This document shows positions 7,898 to 15,783 of a DNA stretch of 39,019 nucleotides, one piece after another; the first letter of the stretch is position 1; each line of letters begins with the position of its first letter. Made by a program: the position numbers and the translations under genes. Under the pieces are notes generated by a model, which was not told the origin of the DNA, did not search any database, and worked only from the letters and a program-made list of their open reading frames with translations. The DNA lies in NCBI RefSeq assembly GCF_900115245.1, contig NZ_FOVT01000028.1:1-39019 (forward strand). The letters run 5' to 3'. The DNA comes from Mesorhizobium sp. NFR06. Lineage in GTDB: Bacteria; Pseudomonadota; Alphaproteobacteria; Rhizobiales; Rhizobiaceae.

Positions 7898-9469
7898 ATG
7901 ACAAACAGACACTATCTCGATCTTCTGGGAACGCCCGAAATAAGTCGCCGATCCTTGCTGGTGGGCGCCGGCGGCGCGGCTCTCTCAGTGGCTTTGACTT
8001 CAAAGCTTGCCAGAGCCGCAGACGACAAACCGATTGCCGGAGGGCATCTGGCGGTCGGGCTGGCAGGCGGTTCGAGCAGTGATAGCCTCGACCCGACATT
8101 CGCAGCTGCTCAGGTAGCCGGAACAATGATCAAGCAGCTTGGGGATCATTTGATCTACGCCGCTCCCAATGGCCGCGACCTTGAGCCGATGCTGGCGGAA
8201 AGCTGGGAGCATTCGGACGATCTAAAGAAGTGGAATTTCAAAATCCGCTCTGGCGTAACTTTTCACAACGGCAAGTCCATGACGGCAAAAGACGTTCTCT
8301 TCAGCCTCAACCGTCATCGCGGTCCGGACACGAAGTCCGCCGCGGCCGCAGGCCTTGCCGACATCGCCGACATCAAGGTCGAAGGCGATCACGAAATCAC
8401 CATCACGCTGAACGAACCCAACATCGATTTCCCATTCAATCTGACCGACTACCACATCGTCGTTCAGCCTGATGGCGATCCCGGAAATAGCGGAATTGGG
8501 ACCGGGGCCTACATGCTGGATACCGTAGACCTCGGCAATCGTTACATTACAAAGAAATTCAAGGACTACTGGCGGCCGGACGTCGGGTTCGTCGACTCCA
8601 TTGAGACGATCGTCATCAACGATGCGACGGCGCGCATTTCATCGTTGCTCAACGGCCAGGTTCACCTGATCAATCGCATCGAGCCGAAGGTCGTCGATCT
8701 CATGAAGGGAAGGACCTCAGTCAAGATCGTCCCCACAAAGGGCCGCGGCCACTATTCCTTTGCGATGCGTTGCGACGCAGCGCCTTTCGACAATGCCGAC
8801 CTGCGGATGGCGCTGAAGCTCGCCATTGATCGCGACGCCTTGGTAGAGAAAATCATGCGGGGGTACGGCGCGCCTGCCAACGACACACCCATCAATGACA
8901 CCTATCCGCTGGCGTCCGCCTTTCCCCAGCGCAAATATGATCCCGAAGAGGCAGCCAGGCTCTACAAAAAGTCAGGTCATTCGGGGTCGATCCAGCTTCA
9001 TACGTCAGAGGTCGCGTTCGCCGGTGCAGTTGATGCGGCCGCACTTTATAAGGAGCAAGCCGCCAAGGCCGGCATCGCAATCGATGTCGTGCGCGAACCC
9101 GGTGACGGCTATTGGAGTGAAGTGTGGAATAAAAAAACATTCTGCGCCACCTATTGGGACGGCAGGTCAACGCAGGAGCAGGCCTTAGCACTGGCCTATA
9201 AATCCGATGCTCCATGGAACGATACCGCCTGGAAACGCCCGGAGTTCGATAAGCTGCTTGCTGAAGCCCGCAGCATATCGGACGCCGCTGCTCGCACGGA
9301 AAAATACAAGCAAGCAAACGCCATGCTGCGCGACGATGGCGGCGCCATCATCCCGATGTTCGCTCAATATCTCGATGGTGTCAGCAACAAGCTCAAAGGC
9401 TTCGCCCCTGACGTCAACAACGAGTTGATGAACGGCCGGTACCACGAGCGGGTGTGGCTCGCGTCCTGA
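7898..9469 (+). CDS. Peptide-type ABC transporter substrate-binding protein (SBP_bac_5), no adjacent permeases
   Basis: A 523-residue periplasmic binding protein of the dipeptide/oligopeptide/nickel class (DppA/OppA-like). The N-terminus holds a twin-arginine signal (SRRSLLVGAGGAALSVAL) with a likely cleavage near LARAADD. Family landmarks are LEPMLAESWEHSDDLKKWNF, IRSGVTFHNGKSMTAKDVLF and LRMALKLAIDRDALVEKIMR. I chose ATG 7898 because AAGGGGAA sits about five bases upstream; the open frame back to 7832 would precede the signal peptide unnaturally. No permease or ATPase genes follow: the next gene is the broken, opposite-strand gamma-glutamyltransferase. It may deliver substrate to permeases elsewhere, or be a survivor of a lost operon. 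The amidase-like and GGT neighbours suggest a gamma-glutamyl or amide-bearing ligand, which is inference. Confidence 0.9.
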   Translation: MTNRHYLDLLGTPEISRRSLLVGAGGAALSVALTSKLARAADDKPIAGGHLAVGLAGGSSSDSLDPTFAAAQVAGTMIKQLGDHLIYAAPNGRDLEPMLAESWEHSDDLKKWNFKIRSGVTFHNGKSMTAKDVLFSLNRHRGPDTKSAAAAGLADIADIKVEGDHEITITLNEPNIDFPFNLTDYHIVVQPDGDPGNSGIGTGAYMLDTVDLGNRYITKKFKDYWRPDVGFVDSIETIVINDATARISSLLNGQVHLINRIEPKVVDLMKGRTSVKIVPTKGRGHYSFAMRCDAAPFDNADLRMALKLAIDRDALVEKIMRGYGAPANDTPINDTYPLASAFPQRKYDPEEAARLYKKSGHSGSIQLHTSEVAFAGAVDAAALYKEQAAKAGIAIDVVREPGDGYWSEVWNKKTFCATYWDGRSTQEQALALAYKSDAPWNDTAWKRPEFDKLLAEARSISDAAARTEKYKQANAMLRDDGGAIIPMFAQYLDGVSNKLKGFAPDVNNELMNGRYHERVWLAS

Positions 9470-9528
9470 GACCGTGCGGTATTGGAACCTGCGGCGGCTC
9501 TGCGGCAGGTTCCAGTGCTATCGGCCGG

Positions 9529-11113
9529 CTACCAGCCCAGTGCGAGCCCGTCTTTTCGTGGATCCGAACCCCCAATCAGGAAGCCCGATTGATGATCGAT
9601 CTGGATGATCTGGCCAGCCCCGAACGGGCCAGGTGCACTGAGCACCTGATGGACGTAGTCGATGAGCGCCGATCTGGTTTGGCTCGGAATTCCAGATTCG
9701 GCGAGAAGGGCTCCGTCATTGTCCCAGAAAATACGCCCATCATCGAGCGCCTCCTGCGGATCCATGCCGAAGATAGTCATGTTGGATAGGACGTGTGCCT
9801 GTCTACGGGCTGGAACGCCCCGCCGACCACACCGAAAGATATGGATGCCCGTCCGCCCTGCATGGCGATTGCCGGGATGATGGTATGCATCGGCCGTTTC
9901 AAAGGGCCGATTTCGTTTGGATGTCCCGGCTCGAGCGAGAAGCATGCGCCACGATTTTGCAGCGCGAAGCCCGATTTTGGCGTCGAGATGCGAGATCCGA
10001 AGCCGTCGCAAACGGAATTGATGAATGAGACAGCACGGCGGTCCCGGTCGACCACCGACAAATAGATCGTATTGGAGCCTGGCAAGGGCGGCAGGATGAC
10101 TTCAGGATTGCGGCATTTTGGTCGGAACAGTCCTGCAAGCGCAGCTATGTAGGATTCGGAAAGAAGGTCGCTGGGAGTGGTCGTCATCGTCACGGGATCG
10201 CTGACGAAGCAGTCACGCACGGAATAGGCGATGCGCGCTGCTTCGATTTCGATATGGTATCGTTCAGCGCTTTCCCGCTTACAACCGGCGATGCCCAAGA
10301 CATCCATGAGGCGCATCATGATCAGCGCCGTGATGCCCTGACCATTCGGGGGATTTCGAAGATGTCATGTCCCGCAAACGATGCCGAGATCGGTTCGACC
10401 CAATCGGCTGTAACGGAGGCCAGATCCTCCCGGGTCAGAAACCCACCCAGTGCCTGAACGGTCGAGGCAATTTCGGCACCAATCTCACCTTCGTAAAATG
10501 CCTTGGCGCCGCCGCGCGCTATCGTGCTGAGCGTCCGACCGAGTGCGGGAGTGGAAAAACGGCTGCCAACTTTTGGTGCGTGGTCGTTGGCCAGCCAATG
10601 CTTGGAACTGCCTTCGTCCCGCCGCAGGTCCTGGACATAGCCTTCCCAATCCTAGGCGACGCGGGGAAGGACAGGAAATCCGTCGCGCGCATAGGCAATA
10701 GCGTCCGAAAAGAGTTCTTCCAGCGACCTTGTCCCGAAGCGCTGGTGGAGCGCCTCCCAGGCTTTGACAGCGCCGGGCGCCGTTATCGATAGCGGGCCGA
10801 ACGCCGGGACCATCCTATGGCCAAGGGCTCTGTAGCGGTCAGGCGATGCGCCGGAGGGGACACGACCTGATCCGTTCAGACCGTAAATCGCTCCGTCGGG
10901 ATCGACGATCAACGCAAAGCAATCACCACCGACGCCGGTCATATGCGGCTCGACGACACAGAGAGTGGCGGATGCTGCAATCGCAGCGTCGACAGCGTTT
11001 CCACCCCTGCGCAACGTGTCCAAAGCCGTAGCTGTCGCGAGCGGGTGGGAGGATGCTGCCATCGCCGTTTCAGCATAGACGGCAGACCGACCTGGGATCT
11101 CAAAGCTGCGCAT
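9529..11113 (-). pseudogene. Gamma-glutamyltransferase family gene with three lesions
   Basis: Read on the minus strand from 11113, the N-terminus is intact: AMAASSHPLATATALDTLRR, GGNAVDAAIAASATLCVVEP, HMTGVGGDCFALI, YGLNGSGRVP. A TAG at 10652-10654 interrupts RVA*DWEGYVQDL, and the same frame resumes (FYEGEIGAEIASTVQALGGF). A one-base loss in the G-run 10348-10352 shifts the frame before NGQGITALIMMRL. The catalytic region is present (NTIYLSVVDRDRRAVSFINS, in which the Thr would be the nucleophile). A third shift near 9800 separates VVGGAFQPV from AHVLSNMTIFGMDPQEALDD. Length with lesions repaired is about 528 codons, normal for the family. These enzymes cleave or transfer gamma-glutamyl groups in the periplasm. 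It lies opposite to the amidase and binding-protein genes. Confidence 0.88.
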
Positions 11114-11237
11114 GGATTACCATCAAGACGTCCTCCATCGACCTTCGTCGGTCCATAGTCTTGCGTAATCACGCTGAAGGTTTGACAAATACGGACAGCT
11201 CCAGTTCAAAAGCGGCAATGAAATTGGATCTCAAACC

Positions 11238-12224
11238 GTGACAGCCCTTTCGACGAATGTGACCCCCGACGTCCAGAAAGTCACCATTCTCGTCCTGCCG
11301 CAATTCGCCATGATCGCGTTTGCCTCAACTGTTGAACCGCTGCGGGAAGCCAACTGGGTAGCGGGTCGACAGGCTTTCGAATGGAAGGTGGTCTCGCACG
11401 ATGGTCTGCCCGTGCGAGCGAGCAACGGCCTGAGCCTCAACGTGGACGGCTCCATCAGCGACATCCCTTTTGCCGGCATGGTCATTGTATGCAGCAGTTT
11501 CAACCCGCATCTCTATGCAACGCCGGCAGTGCTCAAGTGGCTGAGGCGGCAAGACCGTCTGGGTGCCATGATCGGAGGTGTTGAAACGGGCGCTTTCATA
11601 TTGGCTCGTGCCGGCCTGTTGAATGGTCATCGAGCGACGATCCATTGGGAGAATGCGGAGAGCTTCGCCGAAGAATTCCCCGATGTGAATTTAACCGGCC
11701 AAATATTCGAGCTCGACCGGCGCCGCTTTTCGGCTTCCGGCGCCACCGCTGCAATGGACATGATGCTCTACTTCGTAGCGCAGCACCTTGGACAGAAGGT
11801 GGCCTCCGGCGTTGCCGAGGAATTCATCTACAATCGCATGCGCAAGGGCGAGTCACCCCAGAGGCTTGAAGCCTCCGACCGCATGAATACGCGCAACCCG
11901 CGCTTGCGCCGACTCCTCACCTATCTCGACAATAACCTGAACGTTAGTATTGACGTCGCCGACATGGCGCGGGTCGAGAAGATCTCCCAACGCGAGATAC
12001 GCCGGCTGTTCCAAACCCATCTCGGCATTTCGCCAAAGGCCTACCATCGCAGGCTTCGTCTCGAGAAGGCGCAGGCGATGCTGCGGCAAAGCGATGTCGA
12101 TGTGTCCACTGTCGCGCTGGACTGCGGGTTTACTTCCAGCTCTGACTTTTCTCGGGCTTACAAGCGAGAGTTCAACCGCCGTCCTAAAGACGACAGCGGC
12201 GAAGCCTACCTGTTCGACAGGTAA
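11238..12224 (+). CDS. GbdR/CdhR-type AraC family regulator with GATase1-like domain
   Basis: A 328-residue regulator with an N-terminal DJ-1/GATase1-like domain and a C-terminal AraC DNA-binding domain. The first part has VTILVLPQFAMIAFASTVEP, REANWVAGRQAFEWKVVS and GGVETGAFILARAGLLNGHR followed by ATIHWE. The usual nucleophile position carries Glu rather than Cys, typical of non-enzymatic regulators such as GbdR (glycine betaine), CdhR (carnitine) and ArgR. The AraC part shows two helix-turn-helices: IDVADMARVEKISQREIRRL, then VALDCGFTSSSDFSRAYKRE. The start is GTG 11238 with a weak GGA eight bases before it. The intact downstream gene is the DddD-like CoA-transferase, so this is its likely activator, perhaps sensing DMSP or a related betaine; that is inference. 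Confidence 0.87.
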   Translation: MTALSTNVTPDVQKVTILVLPQFAMIAFASTVEPLREANWVAGRQAFEWKVVSHDGLPVRASNGLSLNVDGSISDIPFAGMVIVCSSFNPHLYATPAVLKWLRRQDRLGAMIGGVETGAFILARAGLLNGHRATIHWENAESFAEEFPDVNLTGQIFELDRRRFSASGATAAMDMMLYFVAQHLGQKVASGVAEEFIYNRMRKGESPQRLEASDRMNTRNPRLRRLLTYLDNNLNVSIDVADMARVEKISQREIRRLFQTHLGISPKAYHRRLRLEKAQAMLRQSDVDVSTVALDCGFTSSSDFSRAYKREFNRRPKDDSGEAYLFDR

Positions 12225-12304
12225 CGTTTCCGGCGCTCTTGCCAAGACCGAAGGTAGAATCTGCGCTTGCTCCTCGGCACGCGAACTTGGCGCGTGAACG
12301 TCGC

Positions 12305-12316
12305 TTTCGGCCGAAA
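12305..12316. promoter_or_regulatory. 12-bp palindrome upstream of dddD
   Basis: TTTCGGCCGAAA is a perfect palindrome, 83 bases before the dddD start at 12399, in the 174-base gap after the AraC-type gene. It is a possible regulator site, but AraC-type proteins usually bind direct repeats, so the assignment is weak. Confidence 0.25.
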
Positions 12317-12398
12317 AGGTGAACTGGTCGTCCGCCAGGGGCAACTGATACTGACCCTCCTGCACTAGTGTCCTGGTTGTCTCTATCCGGAGTATCCC

Positions 12399-14888
12399 GT
12401 GCAGACCAAGCAGGAGCCATTGAGCGGATATCGCGTCGTCGATTTCGGGCACTACGTCGCCGGTCCCGCCGCCGGGATGATGCTGGCCGATTTCGGCGCC
12501 GACGTGATCAGCGTCGTGCCGCCAGGTGGACCGCGCTGGCAGCACCCCACAAGCAAAATCCTGTCGCGCAACAAGACCTGTGTGGAGATCGACCTTAAGG
12601 ACAGAGTCGGCCTGAAGAGCGCTCGCAACCTGGTCGAAAAGGCCGATGTCCTGATCGAGAATTTCCGGCCCGGCGTGATGGACCGGCTTGGGCTTTCCTA
12701 CGACAGTCTGAAATCCGTCAATCCCGGCCTGATCTATCTGTCGCTGCCCGGCTTCGCCTCCACCGATCCGGAACGGGCGCATTTGCGAGCGTTCGAAGCG
12801 ATCATTTCGGCGGCTTCCGGGCAGTTCACCGACATGGGTCTCAATCGCGTCCTGATGGGCATCAATCCCAGCTTCTCACCGCTGACGCTCGCCTCGGCCT
12901 ATGGCGCGGCACTTGGAACGAACGCCATCCTCTATGCGCTCTACAATCGAGGCCGAACCGGCGTCGGCGATCGCATCGAGGTTCCGCTGGCATCCGCCCT
13001 GATGGAGGGGCTCGCCTACAATTCGCAGCGCGTCGAGCGCTATCCGGAGCGCTACAAGTCGCCTCGCGAAAAGGAAATCGAGCGGCGGCAGGCCAATGGC
13101 ATAGCGCTGAAGATGGATTATCACGAACTTCAGGAGTTCCTGGACCCCTTCTACCGGAGCTATAAATGCTCGGATGGTCGCTTGATTTACGTCGTTTGCG
13201 CATCCCACAAGGCGCACGCCAAACGCGCGCTCGAAGTGCTCGGACTATGGGATGAGGTGAAGGCGCTAGGCATTCCCGAGCAGGATGACTGGTATCGGCC
13301 GATGAGTGAGTGGCCCGAAAATTGCGCCTTGGGGCACTACCCTCTGTCGGCAAAGTGGGCGGCGATTGTCTCTGAACGCATGGCGTCAGCGTTTGCAACC
13401 GATACGGCCTTTGCCTGGGAGCAGAGACTTGGTGAGGGCCGCGTGCCAGCCCGAGCCCACCGAACCACGCAGGAATGGCTGCACACGCCGCATGCCATCG
13501 AGGCCGGACTCATCGTTGAACAGGACGATCCGGATCTTGGAAAGCTGAGCACCTTCGGCCCATTTGCCTGGCTTCGCGACCCGGATGGGATCGTACCTTT
13601 ACAGCAAGCGCGTAAGCCAGCAGCCGCGGCGGACATCGCACGGACTTGGGCTATTCGTCCGGCTCTCGTCGCGCGAGACGGCGAAGCCGGTGGGTCCTGG
13701 CTGGGTGGACTGAAAATCCTCGATATGACCAATGTTATTGCCGGGCCGACCATATCGTCTTTTCTGGCGCGCTTCGGACCCGACATCATCAAGCTCGATC
13801 CGGTCAATCCAACCTTTGACCCCTGGAATACGATCGTGTTCGGCATGCAGGCCGGACGCGGCAAACGCAGTGTGCTTGCCGACATCACAACGAAAGACGG
13901 GCGCAAGGTTCTGGAGCATCTCATTCGGTGGGCGGATCTGATCACCTTCAATGCCACGGATCGACAGGTCGTCGATCTTGGCCTGGACGAGGCGGCCCTG
14001 AAGGCGATCAACCCGGACGCCATCCTGTGTCAGGTCGACGCCTTCGGCGGTCCGGGCCGTGGTCCGATGAGCGACCATCCGGGCTATGACGATACCGTCC
14101 AGGCGATGACGGGCGTTATGATACGCTTTGGCGGCGGCAGGGAAACGCCCGAAGAACATGCTCATTTCGGAACCATCGACGTTCTCGGCGGATATCTGGC
14201 CGCCTGCGCCGCCGGTGCGGCATTGATCATGAAGAGGGACCAACACACGGTGATGCGAGCCCGCTCTTCCCTCACCGCGGCGGGACAACTCATACAGGCG
14301 CCTTTCATGTACGATCACGCGGGCCGGTCGCCGTTCAATGAACCAAGCGGCAGGCAAGCGACCGGAGAATGGGCCGGCTACCGCTTCTATCGCGCCAGCG
14401 ACACATGGTTCTTCCTTGCCTGTGCGAATGAAATGGAATTTGACGTGCTCTCGCAGAACCTTGGATTTGATCGCGCTCGAGATGCGGACAGGGTGGAATT
14501 CCTGGAAGCGGAGTTTTATCGGCGACCAGCTTCGGAATGCGTAGCCATGCTGACGAAGCTCGACATTGGCGCCGTCGTGCCGAGCTCAATCGCTGAGTTG
14601 CGCGAGAAGTACCTGCATCGGACAGAGGTAGAGGACGACAAAACGGACACAACATATCAGTTCGTAAGGCATGACATCGCTGCCGCTAACCGATGGGTCG
14701 ATCTGTTCGAACCCTGCGCGATTAGGACAAGCAACGGCCATATCAGCAAATATCCGCCGGCTGAGAAGTACGGGGCATCGACGAGGCAGATTCTTCAAGA
14801 GCTCGGTTTCGATGAGCAAAAAATTGACGCCATAATCGATGAGCGGACGGCTGCGGTCCAATGGTCTGAATTCTATCTGCCTGAATGA
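12399..14888 (+). CDS. dddD: DddD-type DMSP CoA-transferase/lyase (tandem class III CoA-transferase)
   Basis: DddD moves CoA onto dimethylsulfoniopropionate and releases dimethyl sulfide and a 3-hydroxypropionyl product. The 829 residues form two CaiB/BaiF class III CoA-transferase domains in tandem, the architecture and length known for DddD. First half: VVDFGHYVAGPAAGMMLADF, VLIENFRPGVMDRLGLSY, IISAASGQFTDMGLNRVLMG. Second half, from about residue 430: LKILDMTNVIAGPTISSFLA, EEHAHFGTIDVLGGYLAA, SPFNEPSGR. Asp594 in GTID aligns with catalytic Asp169 of formyl-CoA transferase and with the catalytic Asp of DddD; the first half has Ala165 at that place, so there is one active site. The start is GTG 12399, with GGAG six bases upstream. 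No dddT, dddB or dddC is adjacent. Another betaine-like substrate cannot be excluded. Confidence 0.82.
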   Translation: MQTKQEPLSGYRVVDFGHYVAGPAAGMMLADFGADVISVVPPGGPRWQHPTSKILSRNKTCVEIDLKDRVGLKSARNLVEKADVLIENFRPGVMDRLGLSYDSLKSVNPGLIYLSLPGFASTDPERAHLRAFEAIISAASGQFTDMGLNRVLMGINPSFSPLTLASAYGAALGTNAILYALYNRGRTGVGDRIEVPLASALMEGLAYNSQRVERYPERYKSPREKEIERRQANGIALKMDYHELQEFLDPFYRSYKCSDGRLIYVVCASHKAHAKRALEVLGLWDEVKALGIPEQDDWYRPMSEWPENCALGHYPLSAKWAAIVSERMASAFATDTAFAWEQRLGEGRVPARAHRTTQEWLHTPHAIEAGLIVEQDDPDLGKLSTFGPFAWLRDPDGIVPLQQARKPAAAADIARTWAIRPALVARDGEAGGSWLGGLKILDMTNVIAGPTISSFLARFGPDIIKLDPVNPTFDPWNTIVFGMQAGRGKRSVLADITTKDGRKVLEHLIRWADLITFNATDRQVVDLGLDEAALKAINPDAILCQVDAFGGPGRGPMSDHPGYDDTVQAMTGVMIRFGGGRETPEEHAHFGTIDVLGGYLAACAAGAALIMKRDQHTVMRARSSLTAAGQLIQAPFMYDHAGRSPFNEPSGRQATGEWAGYRFYRASDTWFFLACANEMEFDVLSQNLGFDRARDADRVEFLEAEFYRRPASECVAMLTKLDIGAVVPSSIAELREKYLHRTEVEDDKTDTTYQFVRHDIAAANRWVDLFEPCAIRTSNGHISKYPPAEKYGASTRQILQELGFDEQKIDAIIDERTAAVQWSEFYLPE

Positions 14889-15084
14889 ACACTAAACAAT
14901 GCCCTGCGGTGTCCTTATAACGACGGCTTTCTACACGCCAACAAGTATCGATTAAAGGCTGCCTTTGTAGGCGAGCCCGCCTCGCCAAGCAGCGCATGGT
15001 GCCAAAATTCTTTATGAAACTATGCGGTCATCGACCCGATGAGATCGGATATTTGAAAAGGCCGCGGTACGGAACGGCTGCTAT

Positions 15085-15150
15085 CCAAGCGACCTCGCCA
15101 AAAAGCCGACCGTCTGCAGTCGGCCCCAAGGCTGCCCGTGAAGCGCCTCA
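15085..15150. repeat. Dispersed repeat, partial copy E
   Basis: GCGACCTCGCCAAAAAGCCG and the following CGGCCCCAAGG correspond to the left half of copy D near 24026-24072 (GCGATGTCGCCCCGCCAAAA, CGGCCCCAAGG). Only the left half is present. It lies in the 345-base gap between dddD and the RidA-like gene. The rest of that gap, including a loop at 14970-14986 without a T-run, shows nothing I can name. Confidence 0.5.
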
Positions 15151-15234
15151 ATTTTAGCCGTCGCATGGCTCGTTCCGGTCACCTGAAAGCAGCCATGGCT
15201 AGGCCCCGACCTCCGAGGCTCTAACCTGTCTTCG

Positions 15235-15660
15235 TCATGGGACGCGGACAACCATCTCCACTTCGAGTTGCAACATTGGGGTAAAGAGGGACTGCACCCC
15301 CAACACGGTGAGACTCGGCATTGTTCCGGCAAGCATCGCTTGGATCGGTGCATAGGCCTCAAGAAAGCGCTCTGTTGTGCCATCGACAACATAGATGCGG
15401 AGCATAACGATGTCGTCTGTCGAGGCGCCTAGTTCTTGGAGGGCAGCCTTCAAGCTATCGGCAATGAGCTCCGCTTGGCCACCTATTGTCTCTGGCACTG
15501 CCGAGCCGTCGAGCGGGGATGCAATCTGCCCCGACAGGTAGGCCAACTGCCTTGTCTGGGCGACGCTGATTTGTGAGTGACCGTTCGTGGTCGAGTCCCA
15601 CATCGTTGAAGGGTTGTGACGAACCACCGGGGCGGTATCGAGAGGGGACATGGCGGACAT
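15235..15660 (-). CDS. RidA/YjgF/UK114 family protein, probably not a deaminase
   Basis: A 141-residue protein with the RidA fold pattern: ISVAQTRQLAYLSGQIASP, QAELIADSLKAALQELGAST, DDIVMLRIYVVDGT and the closing MPSLTVLGVQSLF with LQLEVEMVVRV. True RidA enzymes hydrolyse reactive 2-aminoacrylate-type enamines and need an Arg in the motif before the last strands. Here the corresponding position in PSLTV appears to be Leu, so this belongs to a divergent Rid group whose role is unknown. The start at ATG 15660 has GGAGA about six bases upstream. It is divergent from the LysR gene at 15784, a common arrangement for a regulator and its target. Confidence 0.85.
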   Translation of the reverse strand: MSAMSPLDTAPVVRHNPSTMWDSTTNGHSQISVAQTRQLAYLSGQIASPLDGSAVPETIGGQAELIADSLKAALQELGASTDDIVMLRIYVVDGTTERFLEAYAPIQAMLAGTMPSLTVLGVQSLFTPMLQLEVEMVVRVP

Positions 15661-15783
15661 AGCTATTCTCCATCGTGTTTGCTTGACGAGCGACTGGGAA
15701 CGGGAGGTGTTCTGGCGCTACAATTCGCGATATAAGCGATCTATTGGGGAATGTGTGTCCCCACACTGTGGACGAGGTGCCTG

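Noticed and set aside
12951..13000. First thought that the catalytic Asp of the CoA-transferase should lie in the GDRIEVPL segment and was missing from both halves
   Set aside because: By the formyl-CoA transferase sequence, Asp169 lies earlier, in a GDS-type motif that corresponds to GTID (Asp594) of the second half, so the enzyme is complete.
14970..14986. Hairpin GGCGAG-CCCGC-CTCGCC after dddD as an intrinsic terminator
   Set aside because: Only six base pairs and no T-run after it, so I could not support it as a terminator.
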